DNA of 64,000 nt from Camarhynchus parvulus (Eukaryota; Chordata; Aves; Passeriformes; Thraupidae), in NCBI RefSeq assembly GCF_901933205.1, contig NC_044573.1:87130546-87194545 (forward strand), read 5' to 3'. Numbering within the stretch: the stretch's first letter is position 1; every line of letters begins with the position of its first letter. The notes under the pieces were generated by a model. It was not told the DNA's origin and made no database searches. It saw nothing but the letters and a program-made list of their open reading frames with translations. Shown here in pieces: positions 51,201 through 59,620 of this stretch. The position numbers and the translations under genes were made by a program.

Positions 51201-54200
51201 AATTTAACCTTTACAGTTTGAGGGGACTCTTCTCCAGAGCAAAGGATTTCTTGCTTAGTTTTAAGTTCAGTCTAAACATAGTTCTAATATGCTCTGCCTT
51301 GCTGAATCTGTCCTGTATCACCCAATAACTTTATCACCATAATCCTTCTCAACTTTCTCTTCTTTACAATCTGCCTACCCTCTCAAGCTCTGCATTAACT
51401 AAATTAATGCAAAGCTGTTGTTCTTAACCTACACATATTGCTGAATTGAAATTGCTGGCTCAGATGCAAAGCAGAAGTTGAATGACTGAAAACCATTTTT
51501 TTTTTTTTTGGGGTTCCCCCACCCCCACTCCCAAGACGTTTTAGCTGGTCTATTTGTTCTTCAGGTTTCTTCTCCCTATTCATCTTGCACACTGGCAAGG
51601 TTAGGATGATCCTTTGTTTTTCAGTGGCAAAAAGAGAAATTCTACTACAGGCTTAGTGCTACCAGTGGTGCCAAATTACAGCTGTCTCTGTGCCTGGCCT
51701 AGATGATAGCACTAAGTATAAGAGGCTGCACTAAGTGAAATTAAAACCACTGCGCATCTACTATCAGCTATGACTTGGCTGCAGGCATCAGGCACTTTTC
51801 TAGGTGCAGCAGGTGTGCTGTAATCAGTCATGTAGCACAAATTAATGAAGTGCTCTAAATGTGTTCTATGGTAACAGTTTCAATAAAAAATCATGCTGTT
51901 TACCAGAAATTCAGTTAAATGTGGTGATCTTATTGCAAGGTACAGTGATCCTTTCAGATGTACATGATAGAAAAAACACAACTAACAGTAGATGCTTTCT
52001 ATGCCCTACATTTTTTCTAAAGGTTATTTTTCAAAATGTAATGTGTTGTGCATGCAAATTTTCAAATGAAAAAGAGAAGACTGAATTACAAGTTATCATT
52101 GCCATACTTTGTGTAATAGCTCTTAAAATTCCTGATTGTATAAATCAAGCAGATCTTTGAATTAACAACTCACTTTTATAAAGACAAGTACAATCATGCA
52201 AAAAATACTATAAATTTTGAGTAATTAATTTTAATTATTAGTAAGGAGGTAGTAATTTAGAAGTCTATGTTCTTGTGTGGATTTTAAGTAGATTAAAAAT
52301 GGCTTCTGTACAAACAGAACTGAATGAACTGAATATGATGAAAATGTTGATACACAATTTGTAATATCAAGTTCCTAGTATGCTTCAATTTCCTCATGTC
52401 TGAATGCATTGACACTAAAGCACATTTGAATTCATAATTAGGAACTTTATTAATTTTCTTTTTGGTAGTTGAAATATACCGTCCCAATCTTTGCAAGTTG
52501 ATACTACATTTAAGAGATTTTCTTTGGTTATAAGCCTCTTGATAACTATCTGAGGGGGTAGGGAAAAGGTGCATAAGAAAGCAAAACTCTAAATTTTAGT
52601 ACTTGTTTATTCACAGCTAATAGGCTTTTCATAAAATGTTGGAATTACGCAAATGCTTCAAAATTATCTCTCTGACTGATTAATTACCAACAAGCAAATA
52701 TATGCATTATGCTCCCGTGTGTACACTTGTGTACACTTGTACATACAGAATCACAGAATCATAGAAACATTTATCTTGAAAAAGGCCCCTAAGGACATTG
52801 AATTCAACAATAACAACCATTGAATTCAACCATGACAACCATATCACTGCCAAGTCCACCACTAAACCATGTCCCAAAGTGCCACCTCTGCTTATCTTTT
52901 AAATATCTCCAGGAGTGGTGAGTTAACCACTTGTCTAGCAGCTTGTTCCAAGGCTTGGCTCCCCTTTCTGTGAAGAGATTTTTTCTTATATCCAGTCTAA
53001 ACCTCCCCTGGCTTAACCTGAGACCATTTCCTCTCATTCTGCCACTTCTCTGCTACACCCCACAGCCAAGTAGGGCAAATCCCCTGCAGCAGTACTGATG
53101 TGCAATTGTCAAGCTGGTAATTTCTGATTTCAGCTGTGTGAGTGGGAATCCACAGTAGAAGTGCAAGGGGCTGAGTTGTTTTAAATCCATGGATACATTA
53201 GTAAAAACTACATGTTACAAATTATCCCCAATTTTGCTTCAGTGCAGGATTTCCTGCTCATTACATGGCAACTTTGCCAAAATGTTCCAATAGTGTTTGG
53301 TGTGTACATAAATGCTGAACTAAGGGCTTGTCTGAAGATATTCACACACAGCTCCCACCCCAGCCAACAAATAAATAAATAGACCAAAACCAACAAAAAA
53401 ACCCTCAACCAACCCCACAAAACCCCAACATAGTAGGTTTTCTAGAACAATTCTGAATGTGCATGCTTTTTATCTTATGTTTATTTTATCTTATGTTTAT
53501 TTTATCTTATCTTTATCTTTTATCTTTTTATCTTTCTTAAATAAATACAAAATTTTCATAATTTTCTTGGCAGTTTGTCCGGATAAGCCCTGGTAAAATA
53601 AAAAAAAGTTACAACAGACAATGAACTTTTCGAATACTTTTGAAGTTGAAATATTTCTCAAGATATTAGTCACCCTACACACAGTTGTACTACACATAAA
53701 TAAAACTGTATTTCTCGCCAAAAGGTTTTCACACCACGTGACAATGAAAATATTATAAATGTAATTGTAATAGAGTTCTCTGAGAAAGTCCTTGACATCT
53801 GCAGTCTTTCACATTTTGCTGCAGGCAGGACATAATTTAGAAGAACTGAAGCAAAATTGTTTTACTTGGTTTGTCTTATGTGAGGGCAGAGAAAACAAAA
53901 AAACATTTTTTTGATAGCATGGTCCTACATGCAACTCATTGCATGTCTTTGACTAATCTAATTCTTCCTGTGTCTTGGCACTTTTCCATGATTTCCCTTA
54001 GTTTAGAAGAACTTTGCAGAGAGATCCACACTTCAGCTGTGATTATTTCTTTAGCTACTTCACTGTCATATATGTTGCATGTGTGGAAGTTTTATGGCAC
54101 TTAAAGCTATGCAGGCTTTAAATCCTGGTTTTCCAGTACTGAAAAACTGTTTGATATTATATATTAGCAGCATGTTAATGGGGAAAACTACTCTGCTATA

Positions 54201-57200
54201 CAACAAAACATTTAATGTAGAACTTTAAAGCAATGTAATTGCAGCAATAGGGTTGGTAATTTTGATAGTCTGAAGATGTAGACAAGGCAAGGCATGTGGG
54301 AAGTAAAGAAAACTTCAAGACATCAGTTGATATCTGTGTATAAAATACAATTTTTTATGCAGTCCCTCTTGTGTATCTGAAATTCAGCTTGTTTCCTGCA
54401 GCTACATGAATTAAATTAATTTAAAAATCCTTTTTATCCCTGAGCTTACACTGTGTATGTCAAGGTGTCTGTTTGTCTTGTTATATCTGCAGACAAAATT
54501 GGTTTTCTAAAATGTTTCTTAAAATGCCCCTTATTTTGTTTGCCTTAGATCCCAGGAACTTCTTCTGTTGTTCAGAAGAAATGGAAGCCTCAGCAGCCTT
54601 CAGCACAGCCCCGAGGGCTGGGACAATCAACAAAGTCAAAGATTAGTGCTGTGGCAGCTGAAATAAAACAGATTCGTGCAAGAAGGAAAACAGCACGTAT
54701 GCTAATGGTCGTCCTTCTGGTTTTTGCACTTTGCTACCTACCAATTAGCATCCTTAATGTCTTGAAAAGGTAAAGCTTATCTCAAAATATAAACACTTGT
54801 TAAAGCTTTCTAAAACCAGAATTCTCTGTTAAAAGATTCCTTTTATTCTGACAGATAGTTTTGAAGGGTAAGCTTACTTATTGCATGATAAAGAAGTGGA
54901 AAATAAGCATACCATTGCAAGAAAATATTATATATAACATATATATGTATATATATACATAACCTATCCATAGTACTTAAACTAGAAGTCAGATTGAGGA
55001 ACCTTTATTAACAAGATCTTCCTCATGAAAATGATCTAACCTATCTCCTCATTAAACCTCATCATTTATGTGGGATTGCAGCTTGTTTGCTCTAAGTGCC
55101 CCCATGGAAGTGCAGTCACCTAAAGCAGCAGCTGAAGGTCAGCAGCAGAGTGCAATGTTGTGGCTTGGCTCCAAGGACTGGGAAATGCTGAGTTCAAACC
55201 TAAGCTACTCATGTACAGTTTTAAGACCTTAGACTAACCCTTCCATTGGTCCTATGAAGCTGTATTTTAACTTTTTATCTTTTTCTCTCTGTGCATTTCG
55301 TATGTAATTGTGTACACTCTTGGTTTTTGTACAGTGCCTGACAGACTGAGGCTTTGGTAAAGTTACACCTCATGAGCCCTCTGGAACACCAATAAATAAT
55401 GGCAAATAACATAAGATTTGAATATCCTAAAAATAATAAGCATGTTATTTAGTGCTTTTTTAAATTGGAGTTTTATTGGAACATTTTCATTTTTAATGGA
55501 TAATTTGAAGGTTTAAATTCATCCCACTCAATTCTGACCCTTCCCTGAGGCCTATTTTAAATACTTTTCATTCTCAAGTCCCTTTGTTGAAAATTTAGAG
55601 AGAAAACTATTTCCAGAAGATGTTTCATGCCACCTACAATGTGAAACAGAGGAAATACACAGGCTGCCTCAACAACAGCCTCAACAACATTTTCATTTCA
55701 ATGTCAGAAATAATGCGTAAAGAGTCTGGGAAATGCAGATTTCTCTGGAGGGCAGAAACTGCTACAGTAGCCTCAGGTTTGGGGCCAGTTCAGTGCCTTT
55801 TCAATTCCAGAGATATTTGGAGAGTGGCCTAGAGAGTGTCTTGGAGAGTGGGCCTAGAGCCAGGAAGATCAGTGATATAAGTACATCAAAAGCAACTTTT
55901 CCTGTCTTTTCTTGGCTTATGTGACACCAGATGACTTTAGTTACTTGGCAGAAAACTTGTGCATCTTCACCATGGTAAAGTCTCAGCTGTGCCAAGCCAC
56001 CAAGACAGGAGGCTGAGGGCTGGGGAGAGGATTTCTTTCTCTCAAGTAAAAGAGCACTGCTGAATCAGCCTTTTTGTGGTACTGCAAATAGGTCATCAGA
56101 GATAATATCAGGCTACAAGTTGTAAAATCTTTTTAAATGAATTATAATTTTGTCATCTTTCAGGTTTGCTTTTCTCTTTCTGCAGGGTTTTGGGGATGTT
56201 TAATCATGCTGATGACAGAGAAACTGTATATGCCTGGTTCACATTCTCACACTGGCTTGTATACGCAAACAGTGCTGCCAATCCTATTATTTATAACTTC
56301 CTCAGTGGTAAGTTACCATTACCTAGAATTCAAGTTTAATGTATAATTTGAATGTAATGAACCATAACAAAAATTAATGACCATGTAACTTCAGCTCAGC
56401 TCCTCCAGTGGGAGCTAGATCCTCTTCCTAGAAGAAGTTGCCTGAAGTATCCCATTACCCTCAGGCTGCTACCAATAAGTAACCTGGAGTGTGCCAGGGC
56501 CTGAGTCCAAGTGCTAGAGTGTGACATTAATGTGGCAGAGAAGTTCCTGGCATGACTTTGATCTGAAACAATTACCATTTCTCTAAACACTCCTGGATGC
56601 TCTCTGGCAGGTAGCACAGTCCAAGGGCTGACCCCAGCAGACATGTTATATCCAAGTATTGGGATTTGGAGGCTGTGAGTCTTTAACAGCACCTGCATGG
56701 CCAGACTGTGCCAAGTAGGGTCATTTTCAAAAACCAGCCAGGATGCTGTTTACTTACTAGTATAGATTTCTCTAGTTTGTATTTGTGTCATTTGGCTTGG
56801 AGAGCAGAATGAGGACCTGACCTGGTAGTATTGCAGCTAAATACAGGGAGGCAAAACTCTATTGATACTCACTACATATTGGCCCACTGTAGTTTTTTTT
56901 TGTGGTGTGTAGTATGAGAATGATCTGAACAATTTCCTCTGAGCCCCAAAAGCATGGGATTGTCAAACATTGTGAATCTTCTTTAAAAATCTATTAATGA
57001 TAAAACACAAATTAGCTATTCTCTCTCATTTCACATATCAAGTAAGGATTCAATCATTCAAGCCTATATTTGCTCGATTATTTTTTGTTACATATGTAAA
57101 TAATCAGCAGACTATCTATGAGGTGGTTTTATTAGTCATTCTAGTTTGTCCATTCTGTCTAGCCAAGAATAATTCTGTCTTCACATCACACCTCACATGT

Positions 57201-58993
57201 CTTCTTAGAAAGGTTGTCTTTTTTCTGTCTTTCTCCAAGATGATTAAACTGATTTTCTGCTTTTGCATTAGAAGAGCATCTGGGTGGTTAGCATTAATTT
57301 TGCTTTAGATAACTCCTTTATATCCGAATATATGAAGTTTGATGAAATGCGATTTATAGTACAATTTTTTCATGAGTCATTTTTGTGGTTGACAGGGAAA
57401 TTTAGAGAAGAATTTAAAGCAGCATTTTCCTGTTGCATCTTTGGCATTCGCAGCCACCATGACGAACGGTTCAACAGAGGTCGTGCCAGTACAGAGAGTC
57501 GGAAATCCTTGACCACCCAGATCAGCAATTTTGATAACGTTTCAAAACTTTCAGAACACGTTGTATTGACCAACATAAACACAATTCCATCAAATGGTAC
57601 TGCATCTATTAGCCACTGTTAGTATACTGGTCCCTATGCCTTTTGATCCCATAGCAGTAAATTCTAATTCTGCATCCATCAATATTGGGATCTGAGCACA
57701 AAGAGAGAAGGGTGTTTAAAATTAAGAACTGACTGTAAGAAAAGAAAATTAAAATAAATATTTTATAGAATATGCCATAACTTTGATTATATAATGAGGG
57801 AAGAAAATTTCTCACGTTTATTTCAAGTCGTGTTGCAGATAGCTAGGGAGCAAAGCATTCATATTTTATACAAATATTTTCTCTGGATGCCTACTTTAGA
57901 CTCCTATGTAAATAAAGAACAAGAATCTGAGAGTATAAAAATTATTTTCCTTATCATTGGAGTGTGTGTATTAACAGGTCTCATCTAATTAGCTGAAGTT
58001 GTGGTATATTTTATAACAAATATTTTAATCAAAATTGGGTGTAGAGATTGAACTACTGTTAATGTCTTTTACTATTTCAAATTATCTGCTTAGCATGCAT
58101 TCTGGTGGGATTTAGGCTGATCAAATAAGAAATTAATATTAATTTATTTTCCAAAATTTTTTGTTCTTTTTCATGGTAGGCTATTGCATGTGTTCAGGAG
58201 CAGCTGGGAAGCCACTTTTCACTTAATGTAGAAGGAATGGGGTTTTCCACCTGAATTCAGTCGTATTGACATTCCTTTATGTACAGCACAAGAAAAGTTA
58301 CAAATATGAAACTCATATGACAGTGTGGCTGTAAATTATGTTTTGGCCCTTGTTTCTGATTTATTCTCTTCTCTCTGTCCTCTGCTCATGGCAGGGGAGT
58401 TAGACTTGATGGTCTTTAAATGTCTCTTCAAACCCAAACCATCAATGATTCCATGACTGACTTATAAACAGGAAGCCGTGTGCTCTGCTGGTCAAAGAGG
58501 CATCTGGATAAGGAGCCGCAGGGCAATTTACTTAATAGTACATAATAATAAGTAGTAGAACACATTAAAATGTTGAAAAGTTAAAAAATCTAGATTTATA
58601 CATTAGAAATGTCCTTAGTCTTCAGTCAAGAAGCTTTCACTTCAAATTTTCAAATGCAATTTGAAACATTTTCTGGAAGACCTTTTTATTAATAGATAAT
58701 CACCTGCATAGTGTTCATAGAGAGATAATCAGAGACTCAGTTAGCCAGCCACCTGATACAAGCAGTGAAATGATCTTAAAATCTTTATTTTATCTACAGA
58801 TATCCCAGCTATGCTCAGCCCATTGAAGTCAGCAGAGCTGCATCTCCACATACCCGGGATGAGCATGACTTCAAACATAGATGAAGCCATGAGGGTTTCT
58901 GCAGAAGACACTGTCAAACCAGAGAATGCAGAGTGGGATAAATTTGTCCCTAACATAACTAAACTCACTTCGATGGAGTTACAGCAAGGATGA
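26992..58993 (+). CDS. HCRTR2: Orexin (hypocretin) receptor type 2, 8 coding exons
   Basis: This is a class A G-protein-coupled receptor of the plasma membrane that binds orexin-A and orexin-B. In vertebrates it acts in arousal, feeding and energy balance. Exons: 26992-27220, 40645-40823, 42251-42494, 49744-49859, 54549-54769, 56186-56307, 57396-57596, 58800-58993. They total 1506 nt, or 501 aa plus stop, with GT-AG introns and a consistent phase throughout. Visible in the protein: N-glycosylation sites N15 and N23, the acidic DYDDEEF segment, the GNVL motif of TM1, C129 and C212 (the expected disulfide), Q136, the orexin-receptor DRW (153-155), an NKT site at 204, TM6 with CYLP (318-321), Y319, N326, H352, NPIIY (362-366), and Cys383/384 for likely palmitoylation. 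No frameshift or premature stop is seen. Ending at exon 7 instead gives 445 aa. Identity is certain; isoform use is inferred. Confidence 0.97.
28184..28423. repeat. GC-rich minisatellite, about 11 copies of 21-22 bp
   Basis: The unit begins 'ggcggccgtgccccggtccc' followed by AA. It repeats eleven times with small changes: CCCCGG, CCCCG, CCCCCG and TCCCCG versions, and a 21- versus 22-bp length. The last copy drifts into CCCGCCCGGG. Each unit holds CGGCCG and several CpGs. It lies in intron 1, about 1 kb past exon 1, inside the CpG island. It produces repetitive open frames on both strands that should not be read as genes. Confidence 0.97.
29409..29459 (+). mobile_element. CR1 LINE 3' tail, very short
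   Basis: Only the last ~50 bp of a CR1 are seen: 'ggactcaatgatcttaaagg', then 'tcttttccaacccaaatgat' and the terminal TTCTATGAT-type end. It is in the same orientation as the gene. Confidence 0.88.
29828..29871. repeat. Tandem duplication, 22-bp unit x2
   Basis: The unit 'gctttatagtatcatcctta' plus AT is repeated at 29850 with one A-to-G difference. It is a small intronic duplication. Confidence 0.92.
32085..32630. other. GC-richer unclassified block in intron 1
   Basis: About 545 bp are clearly richer in GC than the surrounding intron, with fairly sharp edges. Minus-strand open frames of 72 and 112 codons occur, but without protein features I recognise. It could be an unrecognised mobile element, an old processed sequence, or a regulatory region. 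No terminal repeats are obvious by eye. Confidence 0.35.
38890..39215 (+). mobile_element. Ancient CR1-like LINE relic
   Basis: Weak but ordered similarity to CR1 is seen: 'ttggtcactgcactctcacc', 'aaggttcaattccatctgaa', 'cagcgacaagggtgattgca', a middle part with 'gcattgctacaggaaa', and 'gtagattagacatgagaaga'. It is highly diverged and its boundaries are uncertain. Confidence 0.5.
40645..40823 (+). CDS. HCRTR2: HCRTR2 exon 2
   Basis: This 179-nt exon encodes residues 77-136: the end of TM1, intracellular loop 1 (WKNHHMRTVTNYF), TM2 with NLSLADILVT, extracellular loop 1 (ETWFFGQTLC) and the start of TM3. It ends on Q136, the ligand-contact glutamine of TM3. An AG also occurs 12 nt into the exon, but only the upstream AG keeps VCLAVW. 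The donor is GTATTA, which is moderately weak. Confidence 0.97.
40824..42250 (+). other. HCRTR2: HCRTR2 intron 2 (1,427 bp)
   Basis: AT-rich with a poly-T run near 41612-41623. No other feature is recognised. Confidence 0.85.
42251..42494 (+). CDS. HCRTR2: HCRTR2 exon 3
   Basis: This 244-nt exon encodes residues 137-217 plus one base: the rest of TM3, the DRW motif (the receptor family's version of DRY), intracellular loop 2 (CHPLMFKSTAKRARNS), TM4 and most of extracellular loop 2. It includes the NKT glycosylation site and C212 of the disulfide. The acceptor is TTTTTCTTTAG and the donor GTGAGT. Confidence 0.98.
42540..42602. repeat. Imperfect tandem duplication, 31-bp period
   Basis: 'agtaatcaaactatcaggag' and its following bases recur 31 bp later as 'agtaatcaaaatatcaggag' with a few changes. 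It lies about 50 bp inside intron 3. It is probably simple local duplication. Confidence 0.85.
46876..46912. repeat. TA/TATG-rich simple repeat
   Basis: An alternating TATG/TATA tract ends in (TA)n. It is a microsatellite within intron 3. Confidence 0.85.
48557..48604. repeat. Polypyrimidine low-complexity tract
   Basis: A run of T with interspersed C, including a C6 block, inside intron 3. It could be confused with a splice-acceptor tract but no exon follows. Confidence 0.85.
49744..49859 (+). CDS. HCRTR2: HCRTR2 exon 4
   Basis: This 116-nt exon encodes residues 218-256: the end of extracellular loop 2 (EVYPKMYH), TM5 (CFFLVTYMAPLCLMVLAYLQIF) and the start of intracellular loop 3 (RKLWCRQ). 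It is in the same frame as the flanking exons. The donor is GTAAGG. Confidence 0.97.
52747..53055 (-). mobile_element. CR1 LINE 3' fragment, inverted
   Basis: It begins with the reversed CR1 tail 'gaatcacagaatcatagaaa', then 'ggcccctaaggacattgaat', 'ccaccactaaaccatgtccc', 'ttgttccaaggcttggctcc' and 'ccagtctaaacctcccctgg'. A 30-bp internal near-duplication occurs at about 52797-52842. It is non-coding. Confidence 0.92.
53467..53538. repeat. TTTTATCTTATGTTTA-type short tandem repeat
   Basis: About three 16-bp units (TTTTATCTTATGTTTA, the third varied) decay into TTTATC repeats. It is a simple repeat within intron 4. Confidence 0.88.
54549..54769 (+). CDS. HCRTR2: HCRTR2 exon 5
   Basis: This 221-nt exon encodes residues 257-329 plus two bases of R330. 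It covers the long intracellular loop 3 (starting IPGTSSVVQKKWKP and ending with basic KQIRARRKTARM, the G-protein-coupling side) and TM6 (LLVFALCYLPISILNV), including Y319 and N326 expected in the ligand pocket. The acceptor is TTTGCCTTAG and the donor GTAAAG. Confidence 0.97.
54770..56185 (+). other. HCRTR2: HCRTR2 intron 5 (1,416 bp)
   Basis: A TA-rich simple repeat lies at 54927-54960. The rest is unremarkable intron. Short open frames at 55620-55924 look like chance. Confidence 0.8.
56186..56307 (+). CDS. HCRTR2: HCRTR2 exon 6
   Basis: This 122-nt exon encodes residues 330-370 plus one base: extracellular loop 3 (VLGMFNHADDRETVYAW) and TM7 (HWLVYANSAANPIIYNFLSG), with H352 and NPIIY intact. 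The acceptor is a strong pyrimidine tract, CTCTTTCTGCAG, and the donor is GTAAGT. Loop 3 differs from the human sequence I recall (VFGMFAHTEDRETVY) at four positions. Confidence 0.97.
56308..57395 (+). other. HCRTR2: HCRTR2 intron 6 (1,088 bp)
   Basis: Unique intron sequence with no other feature recognised. The open frame at 56396-56698 on the minus strand has no protein features. Confidence 0.8.
57396..57596 (+). CDS. HCRTR2: HCRTR2 exon 7 (spliced form)
   Basis: It encodes residues 371-437 plus one base: helix 8 (GKFREEFKAAF), a CC pair suited to palmitoylation, and the conserved STESRKSLTTQISNFDNVSKLSEHVVLTNI tail. The acceptor TGGTTGACAG has a weak pyrimidine tract. Its donor, ATG|GTACTG, is poor beyond the GT. 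If unspliced, translation continues to the TAG at 57620-57622, adding GTASISHC for a 445-aa receptor. Confidence 0.93.
57597..57622 (+). CDS. HCRTR2: HCRTR2 exon 7 read-through end (short isoform)
   Basis: If the donor at 57597 is skipped, the frame adds about eight codons and stops with TAG at 57620-57622. The 445-aa product closely matches the length I recall for mammalian HCRTR2 (444 aa). An AATAAA at 57753 could end this transcript. Confidence 0.6.
57753..57758 (+). promoter_or_regulatory. HCRTR2: Candidate poly(A) signal, short HCRTR2 isoform
   Basis: An AATAAA hexamer lies 131 bp past the exon 7 read-through stop. A second AATAAA lies near 57910. Their positions fit an intronic polyadenylation site. 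This is inferred from the motif only. Confidence 0.4.
57759..58799 (+). other. HCRTR2: Rest of HCRTR2 intron 7
   Basis: The full intron is 57597-58799 (1,203 bp) in the long isoform. It contains a short CR1 tail. The acceptor is TTTTATCTACAG. Confidence 0.75.
58391..58457 (+). mobile_element. CR1 LINE 3' tail, very short
   Basis: It shows 'gcaggggagttagacttgat', 'ggtctttaaatgtctcttca' and 'aacccaaacc...gattccatgac', the last ~65 bp of a CR1. It lies inside intron 7, about 340 bp before exon 8. Confidence 0.88.
58800..58993 (+). CDS. HCRTR2: HCRTR2 exon 8, alternative C-terminal tail
   Basis: It starts right after a good acceptor (ATTTTATCTACAG). Joined to exon 7 at 57596 it completes codon 438 (GAT, Asp) and reads DIPAMLSPLKSAELHLHIPG and on to a TGA at 58991-58993, adding 64 residues. 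The sequence is rich in polar and acidic residues and has an NIT glycosylation motif that would be cytosolic and therefore unused. The resulting 501 aa equals the length I recall for the published chicken orexin receptor. The phase match and the length support a real exon. Confidence 0.82.
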
Positions 58994-59620
58994 CTTTGGC
59001 TCAATACACTACAACTGCCACAGAGTGTCACATGCTTTTAGCTGTGGTACAGACTACAACTGGACAAAGGGGTTCCTTCAAAATAACTGCCTATCCTCTT
59101 TTTTCTCAGTCTTACAGAAACCTACTTACCTCAGTATGAGCTAAAGAACATGTCTTTACAATTCTTTTTAAAGATTGCATTGTATCATACTTTGTAAATA
59201 TTGTAGATATTTATTTTTATATATTTTAGATGCTGTGAAATGTTCTAAAATGTATCATATAAAGAAATCTAAGTATTTGAAAGAAAGCTCAAACATCATT
59301 TATTTATATCCTCTTTCTATAAATGATTGATTTATGTACAAAGAATGCTTACTTATGCACTAGTGATATTCTGGCATTACTTTGCACTTCTTTTTCTGCA
59401 AATCCACTTGTAGTAAGTTCTATGTTTATTATGGAACTTTAACTTCACACTGATTTGGGCAGAGTCCACATTACTTTTCTAAGTACAGACCTGCTTCTAA
59501 GATGTGAATGCAAAGTGCTGAAAGTCACATATTTTCATAAGATTACACTTAAACAGCCTTTTATTTTTTTCAGATTTGAGTGCCTAAAAAGTAACCATTT
59601 AAATAAAACTTATGTGATGC
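58994..59620 (+). other. HCRTR2: HCRTR2 3' UTR, AU-rich
   Basis: The sequence after the exon 8 stop is AT-rich with several ATTTA motifs (near 59208-59225 and the ATTTATTTATA at about 59299-59309), resembling mRNA-destabilising AU-rich elements. The nearest consensus AATAAA is at 59602-59607, followed by GT-containing sequence. Other AATAAA hexamers occur near 60448 and 60491, so a longer 3' UTR is possible. Confidence 0.6.
59602..59607 (+). promoter_or_regulatory. HCRTR2: Candidate poly(A) signal, long HCRTR2 isoform
   Basis: This is the first consensus AATAAA past the exon 8 stop, about 610 bp downstream. A TGTGATGC stretch follows. It is a motif-based call. Confidence 0.5.

Larger units (their letters stand above)
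49860..54548 (+). other. HCRTR2: HCRTR2 intron 4 (4,689 bp)
   Basis: AT-rich intron with a T-run near 51498-51511, an A/C-rich patch near 50455-50520, one CR1 fragment and a pyrimidine-rich short repeat. A homeodomain/POU-site-rich patch lies near 52610-52710. No other exon is recognised. Confidence 0.75.
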
